From Viridibacillus soli (GTDB lineage Bacteria > Bacillota > Bacilli > Bacillales_A > Planococcaceae): DNA of 64,000 nt. The stretch is from positions 87,097 to 151,096 of the forward strand of contig NZ_JAEOAH010000015.1 of NCBI RefSeq assembly GCF_016612995.1, given 5' to 3'. Positions within the stretch are counted from its first letter, which is position 1, and each line of letters begins with the position of its first letter. Below are positions 36,960 to 44,799 of the stretch, piece by piece. The translations under genes and the position numbers were made by a program. The notes under the pieces were generated by a model that saw only the letters and a program-made list of their open reading frames with translations, did no database searches and was not told where the DNA came from.

Positions 36960-39539
36960 TCACCGTTTACGAGAGTTCTTAACCTCAGAAACTTGCTCCC
37001 TCATTGCAGCGTATTTATTGTCACCTATTAATATCATAATTTGCAACATTGTAAAAGGTAAATAAACACGCTTTCGGTAAGCTAAATATTTTGGTTGCCA
37101 TATATTTGCGTACTTCTCCTTGAAACGTTGCACATCTTGGAAGTTATAATACTCTTGACCATCAAATATAATTTGTGCAGCGATTTTCTCTGTTAACGTC
37201 GCATAGTGGGATACACCAATATGAGAAAGAGGTGTCATTCCTACATTTAAACGTTTAAATTCTTCGCTCTTTGCCCAAGTAAACACATTGAGTAATAAAT
37301 AATCCAAAATACCGCTTGGTAGATTTGTCTTTTTCGAGCGCATAAGGTCAATAGAAATGGTCTGCTCCGCATCATATAAAGGAATAACATTTGAGAAAGC
37401 AACAATTTGTGCATCACCATTTTTCACAACAGCAAGCGGTGCAAATTGTAAATAATCTTCACTAAAATAGCCGAGTGAGAAGCCCTTTTCCTTTCGATTA
37501 TCTAGCCATTCATCTGATAACTTCCACAATTCTGAAAGTAAATCCTCTTGGAATGGAGGTTGCAATAGCTCAAAGGAATATCCATCCTGCTGTAAGCTAT
37601 CTTTCAACTTGTCAATTTCCAACGTATCTTCTTTAGAATATGCAAGAGACTCTAAATCTATAAATCCCTCTTCTCCTAATTTAAAGAAACTGTAGCCATA
37701 GCCATGTAAATAAGGCACAAACTGATCACTCACTTCATAAAAGACGGGTGTATAACCATAGTAATCAGCATGTGATACAAACTCTTCTATGGCTACCCCG
37801 AAATCTTCCTTTTTACCAACTAAATCTCCAAGAACAACAAGCTTATCGGCACTTTCCTGATATGGGAAAAGTACTGTTTTTTTCTTATTCCAGAAAATAT
37901 ATTTGTCATGAAGGAAAATAAGATGTGATAACTCTTTACCACCATATTTATTGAGATGTAAGAAAATTTCCTTTTCATGATGGATCGAAGAAATTTTCTT
38001 GAATTGCGTAACCTTTCTTAGCCATACTTCTATAAATACAACAATTGTTACAACGACTAAGCCGATAAAGGCACTCCAGAAGAGGTCACCTGAATCCGTA
38101 ATAAAAAATGGTCGCATGCTTTCTGGGATTGGGTATTTCGCAGTAGGAATCGCCCAAATACCAATTACAACGTATAATGCTGTAATGACTAAAATAATAC
38201 ATACATTGACGAGTGAGCGCCCCCACGTAACAATATAGCTTTCACGATAAAATCGATCTCGCGATACAAATAACAGACCTGCTACAAAAATCATAAATAA
38301 CGCCTGTTTATATTGAATGCCTTTTAATATAAATAATGCTGCCGCAAACAATAAAACAAATAGCGTAATGCGATATGAACGTCGATCTTTATAAGAAATA
38401 CCATTTGATAACGCCAGCAATATAAAGCCGGTCGCTACAGCTACCTGATGGGACACATTGACAATTGGTAACGATAATATTTCCTTCGCATACTTAATTC
38501 GTTCAATGGCCCCAGGAGCCGCAGAAGACACCAAAAGCACTAGCCCTGATAAAAAGACAAGAACAGTCGCTGTTACATGACTGGCACGTTCTAAAATAAT
38601 ATTCGGAATACTATTAAAGCCGGCATTTAATTTACCCCATAACTCATGTAGGAACAAAGCAAGCCCTGCTAAAAAGGGAATAATATAATATCCGACGCGG
38701 TAAAATAACAGCATCAATAGCACTGACTCCTCTGGTACATTTAAACTTTGCGTTCCCCATAAGAACACCAAATCAAAAGACCCAAGACCACCAGGAATCA
38801 TACTTACAATACCAGCACATGAAGCAACAATGAAAATCGGAATTAAACTTTCAAAACTGATCGGCACTTCTAGCATATAACTGATTAAAAAAATAAATGC
38901 AATTGCACCTAACCATTCTAAAACTGATACACCTAATAATCCCACTTCGCCTAGTACATGGCGGGGTGTTGTCGTTTTCTTGGCTAATTGCACAATTGCC
39001 TTGATAATTAAAAAGGGAACATATAAACCAATAATTGTTACAGCAATAACTAAAATTTTGCGTTCACTAAATAGCGGTAAATCCCAATAAAAGATAGGTA
39101 ATACCCAAGCAAATAGTGAAAGACCTGCTAAATAAAATAATGTTACTGAAGCAATTGTCTTAAAAAAAGTGCTACTGTCTACATCTTTTTTCTTAAAATA
39201 ATGCGTACGTAATAGCACACCGATTAAACCACCAAAACCAATAAGATTAGAGAAAGAGTTAATAATTAAAGACTCTTTCATCAAACGTTTTAACGGTCTT
39301 TTAAGCTTCAATTTTTTCACAATAAAATAATCATAGAAAAACATTGGGAAAACGAGCACTAGAGGAACAGCTGCCATTAATACTAAAGTACGAACATCCA
39401 AATTCCCCAGCTCTCGAACAATTTCTTGTCCATTAACATTCCCAAGAATCTTACCTATTTCGTGAATAGCGAAAAGCATTAGTAATACTGGAAGAATGAT
39501 TTTCAGCCATTGAAAAATTTTCGATTTGTTTAGTTTCAT
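36960..39539 (-). CDS. mprF: Phosphatidylglycerol lysyltransferase MprF
   Basis: An 859-residue protein with a hydrophobic N-terminal two-thirds of about fourteen helices (flippase domain, starting MKLNKSKIFQWLKIILP) and a C-terminal soluble synthase domain (DUF2156, about 530-850; SFKLGEEGFIDL ... LNVGMTPLSH). MprF moves lysine from Lys-tRNA to phosphatidylglycerol and flips the product, reducing membrane negative charge and giving resistance to cationic peptides and daptomycin. The ATG at 39539 follows GGGTGG; longer frames upstream have no site. It fits the envelope-defence theme of the Lia operon. Confidence 0.95.
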   Translation of the reverse strand: MKLNKSKIFQWLKIILPVLLMLFAIHEIGKILGNVNGQEIVRELGNLDVRTLVLMAAVPLVLVFPMFFYDYFIVKKLKLKRPLKRLMKESLIINSFSNLIGFGGLIGVLLRTHYFKKKDVDSSTFFKTIASVTLFYLAGLSLFAWVLPIFYWDLPLFSERKILVIAVTIIGLYVPFLIIKAIVQLAKKTTTPRHVLGEVGLLGVSVLEWLGAIAFIFLISYMLEVPISFESLIPIFIVASCAGIVSMIPGGLGSFDLVFLWGTQSLNVPEESVLLMLLFYRVGYYIIPFLAGLALFLHELWGKLNAGFNSIPNIILERASHVTATVLVFLSGLVLLVSSAAPGAIERIKYAKEILSLPIVNVSHQVAVATGFILLALSNGISYKDRRSYRITLFVLLFAAALFILKGIQYKQALFMIFVAGLLFVSRDRFYRESYIVTWGRSLVNVCIILVITALYVVIGIWAIPTAKYPIPESMRPFFITDSGDLFWSAFIGLVVVTIVVFIEVWLRKVTQFKKISSIHHEKEIFLHLNKYGGKELSHLIFLHDKYIFWNKKKTVLFPYQESADKLVVLGDLVGKKEDFGVAIEEFVSHADYYGYTPVFYEVSDQFVPYLHGYGYSFFKLGEEGFIDLESLAYSKEDTLEIDKLKDSLQQDGYSFELLQPPFQEDLLSELWKLSDEWLDNRKEKGFSLGYFSEDYLQFAPLAVVKNGDAQIVAFSNVIPLYDAEQTISIDLMRSKKTNLPSGILDYLLLNVFTWAKSEEFKRLNVGMTPLSHIGVSHYATLTEKIAAQIIFDGQEYYNFQDVQRFKEKYANIWQPKYLAYRKRVYLPFTMLQIMILIGDNKYAAMREQVSEVKNSRKR

Positions 39540-39644
39540 CCGCAACCACCCATTTACGTCAAGTTCATATACTACTACTATACAACTGTGACGCAAAAAA
39601 TGCTGAGATCGTTGCATAAAATTCTTAATTTTTTCATAAATCGA

Positions 39645-40199
39645 CTATTTCTTTATAATTCCACATGCAATTCGCTTACCAGAATTACCTGATGGATCTG
39701 TTTTATAATCATCTGCAGACTCATGGATAATAAAAGCGGTGCCATCCTTATCTATGATCGAGTTACTTTCACCCGGTCGTAATGTAAAAGCCTTTGTCGA
39801 GAATTCTAAATCTACTGTGCCATCTTTATCCACTTGTAAATTCGGTAAATCACCTAAATGATAGCCTTTTGAATTCAGATAACCATGTTGCTTATGCGTA
39901 GGGTTAAAATGTGCACCTGCCGTTTCAAATGTCGGTTTATCACATTTCCCTACTGCATGGATATGGATTGCCCTCTCACCAGGTTCTAACCCTTGTAAAG
40001 CAAGACTAATTTGTACACCATCTGCTGTTTCAGTTAGTACAGCTTCACCGATAGACTTGCCCTCACTATTAATAAATGCTGCATGTGCATTTTCCGCTGG
40101 ATCTGCTGTTACCTGTTGATAAGCTTGCTTGTTATTCGAACACGCACCAAGTAATAATGTCATACTTATTAGCAACCACGTTGATTTTTGTACTCGCAC
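39645..40199 (-). CDS. sodC: Cu/Zn superoxide dismutase-like lipoprotein
   Basis: A 184-residue lipoprotein: a lipobox (LLLGAC) ends the signal peptide and a SodC domain follows. Metal ligands are visible in AIHIHAVGKCD and AGAHFNPTHKQHG, with a second Cys in RIACGIIKK for the structural disulfide. A GTG start at 40199 is chosen since AAAGGAG lies nine bases upstream; the longer frame has no site. B. subtilis YojM is a similar protein that lacks one copper ligand; here both His of HIH are present, so activity is likely. Confidence 0.9.
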   Translation of the reverse strand: MRVQKSTWLLISMTLLLGACSNNKQAYQQVTADPAENAHAAFINSEGKSIGEAVLTETADGVQISLALQGLEPGERAIHIHAVGKCDKPTFETAGAHFNPTHKQHGYLNSKGYHLGDLPNLQVDKDGTVDLEFSTKAFTLRPGESNSIIDKDGTAFIIHESADDYKTDPSGNSGKRIACGIIKK

Positions 40200-40328
40200 T
40201 GAAAACCACTCCTTTTTTGACAGCATGTGCTAAATACCGATAATTATGTATCATTCAAGGAATATCATCTCACTATTTAACATAACTTTAAAAAAAGCAT
40301 CAATAGTGCCACTAAATATAACTAAAAA

Positions 40329-40372
40329 ATACCCATCATGACGAAATAATTCGACATAATGGGTATTTTTTT
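40329..40372. terminator. Terminator between sodC and the LysM-3D gene
   Basis: AATACCCAT and ATGGGTATT arms enclose a CATGACGAAA/TTCGACAT region, with T runs on both sides. On the minus strand it ends the LysM-3D gene. Confidence 0.8.
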
Positions 40373-40410
40373 AATATAGTACAGAGCTAGAGTTCTCCGC
40401 ACATTTCTTT

Positions 40411-41196
40411 TTAGTCTAAAACTTTAATGGTAACGTTACGAACGCCCCATTGAGAAACTTTGTTGTTATCTGGGATAAATACATCGATACGGTTACCTTT
40501 AATAGCACCACCTGTATCAGAAGCAATTGCCTCACCATAACCTTCAACCCATACTTTTGAACCTAATGGGATAACAGAAGGATCAACAGCGATTACTTTC
40601 GCACCTGGATTTGAACGTAAATCGTACCCAGTGGCCGTTACACCTGAACAGCCTGAACAATAGGCTGTGTATGCTGTTGCACGTACAGTCATCGTTTTAC
40701 CTGCTTGTTGAGATGTTGCTGTAGCCGCTTGAGTAGATGTTGCTGGCGTTTGTTTTGTATGTGTAGCTGGTGTTTGTTGAACTTGTGTAATATCGGAAGT
40801 TGCTGTAGCCGATAATGCAAGTTTATCGTCTGCGAAGATTAAATCACTGGATAACTTATTCCAAGTCATTAAGTTCTCTACCGTAACCTCCTTTTCTTCA
40901 GCGATTTTAGTAAGCGTATCGCCTTTTTCAATTGTATATGTGTCATCTGATTTTTTATCAGCTCTGTCGGCTTTATCAGATTTAGATTCTAATTCTAGTT
41001 GTTGCGCTGGGAAGATTAAAGAAGAATCTAGATTGTTTGACTCTAGCAAGTCGTCAACTGAAATGTTGTTGGCTTGTGCAATAGACCAAAGTGTATCCCC
41101 TTTTTCTACTGTATGGTCCGCAGCTGATGCTTGCGCAGTCATCGCTGCAGATCCGATTATCAAAACACCTGCTAGTGCAATCAATTGTTTTCTCAT
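40411..41196 (-). CDS. yocH: Secreted LysM-3D cell-wall protein (YocH-like)
   Basis: A 261-residue secreted protein. A signal peptide ends at AQASA, two LysM repeats follow (HTVEKGDTLWSIA; YTIEKGDTLTKIA), then a Thr/Ala/Gln-rich linker and a C-terminal 3D domain with the hallmark Asp residues (AVDPSVIPLG, ASDTGGAIKG, IDVFIPD). B. subtilis YocH is a muropeptide-responsive wall hydrolase of the WalRK regulon; a perfect WalR box lies upstream here. An in-frame stop six bases upstream fixes the ATG. Confidence 0.92.
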   Translation of the reverse strand: MRKQLIALAGVLIIGSAAMTAQASAADHTVEKGDTLWSIAQANNISVDDLLESNNLDSSLIFPAQQLELESKSDKADRADKKSDDTYTIEKGDTLTKIAEEKEVTVENLMTWNKLSSDLIFADDKLALSATATSDITQVQQTPATHTKQTPATSTQAATATSQQAGKTMTVRATAYTAYCSGCSGVTATGYDLRSNPGAKVIAVDPSVIPLGSKVWVEGYGEAIASDTGGAIKGNRIDVFIPDNNKVSQWGVRNVTIKVLD

Positions 41197-41281
41197 CGTT
41201 TAAAAACGACCTCCTTTTCACTAACACGGATAACTCTACCACCCACACATGTCATGGATATTGCTGAATGATGTAGGGGGG

Positions 41282-41298
41282 GTAACAATCCTGTTACA
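41282..41298 (-). promoter_or_regulatory. WalR binding box upstream of yocH
   Basis: On the minus strand TGTAAC-AGGAT-TGTTAC matches the WalR consensus TGTWAH-N5-TGTWAH exactly. It lies 86 bases upstream of the yocH-like start. The remaining 320 bases to the next gene are AT-rich with no ORF seen. Confidence 0.75.
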
Positions 41299-41619
41299 AG
41301 AGTTGTCAATATTCTGTCATTTTATGCATTATTTTTTAAACTTTTTTAAAAAAAGTGAATGAAAACGTTGGCATGACTACCATCATCAACATTGGTGCAT
41401 AATTCCAAAAAAAGATCTCCTAAAAAGCGATTTTTGGCAAAGCCTAACGAATTTTTGCTATTTTTTTATGATTTTTATGTAAAACAGAGGAAAATTACAA
41501 AATCCGGAGTGAAAAAGAGTGATTTTGGGGCTTAAATATTACAAAAAAATATGCTTTTTTTAGTTAAAAAGCATATTTTAAGGTTTAAATTCCATTTTTA
41601 ATTTGTCGTCAAAAGCTAA

Positions 41620-41844
41620 TTAATGCTCCACGCCTGAAATTTCATCTTTCAATTGGGCATAAGCTTTATGCAAATTGGATTGATACGCACTTTTATTATC
41701 GTTTTCCAAACTACTTGATTGTTTTAGTTCTTGATCCAACTTTGTATAAATATCTCCTATTGAACGTGTTTCAGTTAACACGTAATTTTCCATTAAGTTT
41801 TGTTTAAATGAAGCGATAAAATAAGCTTTTGTACCGAATTCCAT
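41620..41844 (-). CDS. Small protein of unknown function
   Basis: A 74-residue, mostly helical soluble protein (MEFGTKAYFIASFKQNLMEN at the N terminus). The ATG at 41844 has AAAGGA eight bases upstream; another in-frame ATG nine bases earlier touches that site. It stands alone between the yocH region and the cobalamin riboswitch unit, on the same strand, but a terminator separates it from the riboswitch. No function assigned. Confidence 0.6.
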   Translation of the reverse strand: MEFGTKAYFIASFKQNLMENYVLTETRSIGDIYTKLDQELKQSSSLENDNKSAYQSNLHKAYAQLKDEISGVEH

Positions 41845-41874
41845 TTTCCTCATCCTTTCTATCTCCTGTAGCTA

Positions 41875-41935
41875 AGAACAAAAGCGCAAAGCGGCCGTTT
41901 ACATCCGAGAGCGCTCGGAGCTGAATTTAGCGGGT
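41875..41935. repeat. Possible degenerate copy of the CCCCGACAAGC-type repeat
   Basis: AAAGCGGCCG...CGCTCGGAGCTGAA resembles the outer stem of the 8.5-kb array. The central part is missing. Similarity is short and judged by eye. Confidence 0.3.
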
Positions 41936-41992
41936 ATCCTGGACTAATGTTATCCACGATGTAAGATTTTATAATTTACTTAACAACAAAAA

Positions 41993-42022
41993 ACACCTTC
42001 CTTTGTGATGTAAGGAAGGTGT
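41993..42022 (-). terminator. Terminator closing the cobalamin riboswitch unit
   Basis: ACACCTTCCTT and AAGGAAGGTGT form an eleven-base stem with a T run on the minus strand. It lies about 215 bases downstream of the riboswitch with only tiny ORFs between. Confidence 0.88.
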
Positions 42023-42100
42023 CGATTATTTTAAATCAACATGGTGTCGCACAAAAACAAATAGCCGCTAATGGATTAAGATAGGCATTCTCTCTTTTTT

Positions 42101-42194
42101 TCAACGCAAAGAAACTGCATCGCAAAATAAAAAGAAAAAACGTTTATTTTTCTCCATTGCTTCATTTTTTCGTACGGTGACCATAAAAAGCCAC
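42101..42194 (-). other. Tiny ORFs downstream of the cobalamin riboswitch
   Basis: AGGAGG precedes a GTG-started 10-codon frame (MAFYGHRTKK, 42194-42162). An overlapping 27-codon frame starts at 42184 (MVTVRKNEAMEKNKRFFF, ending CDAVSLR at 42101). Neither is recognised. A lost or frameshifted target gene is possible. Confidence 0.35.
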
Positions 42195-42235
42195 GCTAAG
42201 CACCTCCTATCCTCGTAGGTTGTATGGTGTGTACT

Positions 42236-42414
42236 AAAATAGGCAGGTCTCCTGGCTCATGTTCATCATTCTTTTCCCCTTCCCATTATATTTTCCTTCT
42301 ATATAACAGTGGTTTTGAAAAAGAACTCCCATTTACAGTTGCGGGACAGCGCCGGTCTTACACCGGACTTCCCTTTTAAGCTCTTTTTAATATCAAAAAG
42401 AGCACCTATTTCTA
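42236..42414 (-). promoter_or_regulatory. Cobalamin (adenosylcobalamin) riboswitch
   Basis: The minus strand reads through the class hallmarks: AAATAGG (P1), GGGAAGTCCGGTG, GACCGGCGCTGTCCCGCAACTGT (L5/J region; the B12 box neighbourhood), then CCACTG and the conserved GAGCCAGGAGACCTGCC, closing with CTATTTT. Downstream, ACCTAC...AGGAGGT can hide a ribosome-binding site, suggesting translational control. No known B12 gene follows, only tiny ORFs and a terminator. Confidence 0.93.
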
Positions 42415-42510
42415 CACAATATTCAGTTGTCCATTAACTATAACATACTATCAGTGAAGGATTGTCTTGATCTTCACTAGGACTTAGGTGCTTTAGCGCG
42501 CTTTGTACTA

Positions 42511-42882
42511 TTAAGAAGTAAGCTCTTTTTGCATCGCCTTTAACTCAGCTAATGTATAAAGTTCTAATAAGTCCTGCTTGTTTAGCTCTGGTAATAATAA
42601 ATGTATGTCGCGTAACAATACTTTGCGCTTCTTAAACTTGTCTTTATCTTCTTTTTGCTCTACTGACTCTTCTAACACATTCAAAAGCAATTCATCAGCG
42701 GAAACTTGCAACACACCACTTAGCTTTACAATCCAGCTTGCAGATGGAACACTTTCTCCCATCTCCCAACTTTTAATACGGCTTGCGGATGTGCCAATCT
42801 TCCTTCCTAAGGATAACATCGAATAATCATTTAACTCTCTAAGTTCTTTCAACTTCATTCCAAAAGCTTGTGAATTAAACAT
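42511..42882 (-). CDS. Xre-family helix-turn-helix regulator
   Basis: A 123-residue protein with an N-terminal Xre/Cro domain (about 8-65; YSMLSLGRKIGTSASRIKSW, GESVPSASWIVKLSGVL) and a charged helical C-terminal tail that could dimerise. AAAGGAG is eight bases before the ATG. Single gene; the target is unknown. Confidence 0.85.
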   Translation of the reverse strand: MFNSQAFGMKLKELRELNDYSMLSLGRKIGTSASRIKSWEMGESVPSASWIVKLSGVLQVSADELLLNVLEESVEQKEDKDKFKKRKVLLRDIHLLLPELNKQDLLELYTLAELKAMQKELTS

Positions 42883-42975
42883 TTTATTTCACTCCTTTAT
42901 ATGCGATGTTTTATGCAAATCTTGAGTTTCTTCTTATTATAAAAATCCGTTCAATATATATTCAACTGCAAATTA

Positions 42976-43461
42976 TTATTTGATAAAACTGGCTGGCATA
43001 ACCGCAGCTACAACTTCACCATTAGCTACATGCTCATCCCCAGCATATAGTCGTACATGCACTTTGAATTTCTTCGGATGGATTTCTTCAACTTTGCCAA
43101 CAGCTTTCAGCTGCACCCCTTGTGGCGTCGGTTTTAAGTAATCCACATGCAATGATGCTGTGACAAATCTTGGCGGCTCATTCCCATCACCTGGCTCATG
43201 ACCATTTTTTCGATGGAGTGCTAACGCGGCTGATCCAGTACCATGACAGTCAACTAGCGAAGCTAAAAAACCTCCATATACGAATCCAGGTAAAGCTGTA
43301 TATTTATCGCCCGATTCATAATAGGTAACCGTTTCTTCACCTTCCCAAACAGTGCGAATATGATGACCATCAGCATTCAACCTTCCACACCCATAGCACC
43401 ATGCGAAATCATCTGGATACTCATCTTGAATAGCTACCTTTTCTTCTTTATTCATACTCAC
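42976..43461 (-). CDS. PaaI-like hotdog thioesterase
   Basis: A 161-residue protein with a hotdog thioesterase domain (PGFVYGGFLASLVDCHGTGSAA, the usual HGG/YGG active-site helix, then TASLHVDYLKPTP). The N-terminal CYGCGRLNADGHH is a Cys pair typical of this subgroup. It is expected to hydrolyse acyl-CoA; the substrate is unknown. GTG at 43461 and ATG at 43455 are both possible starts. Confidence 0.85.
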   Translation of the reverse strand: MSMNKEEKVAIQDEYPDDFAWCYGCGRLNADGHHIRTVWEGEETVTYYESGDKYTALPGFVYGGFLASLVDCHGTGSAALALHRKNGHEPGDGNEPPRFVTASLHVDYLKPTPQGVQLKAVGKVEEIHPKKFKVHVRLYAGDEHVANGEVVAAVMPASFIK

Positions 43462-43614
43462 TCATCCCCTTTGTTACATAATAATCCTGCTTCTATACAA
43501 TTCGACAACCGCTGTATTAAACCTTTTCTTTTTAACAACTTTTCTGCTTTAAAGAGAAAATTTTTATCTCTACTATAAAAAAGGTAATTTTCAATAAACA
43601 TATTTTATTACACT

Positions 43615-43652
43615 AATGAAAAAAGCCATCTCATCTAAACGATGAAATGACC
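43615..43652 (-). terminator. Weak terminator hairpin after the cstA remnant
   Basis: CATCTCATC and GATGAAATG arms with G-T pairs and a T run on the minus strand. It probably terminated the former cstA gene. Confidence 0.5.
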
Positions 43653-43758
43653 TTTCTAGTCTATTATACTTCCATAATAATACCAAAAATTATGATTAAG
43701 TTAATTCGCCGCTCTTCTTCATAAACTACTTTACGATAGTTAGGACTGCAACAGCCCA

Positions 43759-44085
43759 TTATACATAGTCCTTATTATATCCCGAAACATCTTCATCTAA
43801 TAATACCGTATTCTCATTCCGCTGTTCCACAGCAGCAACGAAGGAGATTGAAATAATTTCCAACGTATAACTGTCGCACCGATATATGCGATATTCATTG
43901 ATAATCTAAAGTCAATTTGTGCATTTTAAATATATGTCACTGTCGTCATCGTCATAAATATACCTGGAATAAGCGAAATCCAGTAATTTTTCTTCGTTAA
44001 GAATAAATACATCGTCGCAACCCATAATGCAATCACCGCTGTCGATTGGTTTGCCCATGAGAAGTAGCGCCAAAGAATGTATGGC
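43759..44085 (-). pseudogene. cstA: 3' remnant of carbon starvation gene cstA
   Basis: In a frame offset from the lytS fragment the minus strand reads YILWRYFSWANQSTAVIAL, then WVATMYLFLTKKNYWISLIP and TMTVTYI, the C-terminal region of CstA-type peptide/pyruvate transporters. A TTA-to-TAA stop interrupts it near 43930. Further on, a one-base deletion shifts the frame before the C-terminal tail (VAAVEQRNENTVLL ... GYNKDYV, stop at 43761-43759). Everything upstream of this region of cstA is missing. Confidence 0.75.
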
Positions 44086-44472
44086 ACTTGCTAAAATTGA
44101 TGCTGTCCCACATGGAATTGCTGTAAATCCCCCTAGTGTTAAGCGGCGCACACCGGCAATAATACCAACCTTATCCCCCCCAAGCAAACCTGCGATTACA
44201 ACACCAATAACACGTGAATTTGCTATAGCCTCATCAGCTGAGAGTTCTGAAGCCCAGCGGTCAAACTGCTGTGTTTCAATACTTAAAGTCATACCTGAAT
44301 ACGTCCCAATAACGCCAAAGAAACCAAAAAACAAAATGGACATCCATTGCTGACGATTACTAAATTTTTTCTGTACAATCAGTCCACGTAAAAACTTCAA
44401 GCGGGTCAAAATAAAGGCAATCATTACGATAATGCCTAACCTCTCTAACATGGTTATGAATAATTCAAACAT
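43912..44472 (-). pseudogene. lytS: lytS sensor kinase truncated to its N-terminal 5TM-LYT domain
   Basis: The first 130 or so residues match the LytS-type 5TM receptor (MFELFITMLERLGIIVMIAF, GVVIAGLLGGDKVGIIAG, RRLTLGGFTAIPCGTASI). The protein then runs into out-of-frame sequence of another gene (cstA), so GAF, His kinase and ATPase domains are all gone. A normal LytS is about 580 residues. The chimeric ORF could still be translated as a short membrane protein, but signalling is lost. Confidence 0.8.
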
Positions 44473-44574
44473 TCAATTTCTTCTTTGTTTGTACGACTAT
44501 AGTTATATTCAATTTTAGCTAAAAATTGTCCCATGAACATAAATTTTCTGATTTCATCGAAATTCTAGGGGGAG

Positions 44575-44672
44575 CATAAGAAAAATGGTAGACGCCTTTT
44601 TTCTGCGACGAGCCTTTCGCTGGAGCTGGACTGTTATCGGAGTAACAAACTTTATACTTTCTTACCTTATAA
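44575..44672. repeat. Degenerate, internally deleted repeat copy
   Basis: It shares AAGAAAAATGG...GCGCC-type left flank and the right flank TTTATACTTTCTTACCTT with the copy at 46783-47003. The centre is reduced to GCTGGAGCTGGAC. It looks like a decayed member of the same family. Confidence 0.55.
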
Positions 44673-44703
44673 AAAAGCCAGCTCCCTTTTAAGAAGTTGG
44701 CTA
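44671..44703 (-). terminator. Terminator downstream of the AarF-like gene
   Basis: AGCCAGCT and AGTTGGCT form an eight-base stem with G-T pairs and a T run on the minus strand. It lies about 100 bases past the stop. Confidence 0.7.
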
Positions 44704-44799
44704 TCTAGAACATTTAATTAAAAAATTTATTAGAAAACAACCGCCTAATGTTATAGCGGAACTATATTAACATCTACTTCTAGACAAAATCTACACATT

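Noticed and set aside
43360..43578. 72-codon plus-strand frame over the thioesterase start
   Set aside because: It is antisense to a well-supported gene and has unlikely composition.
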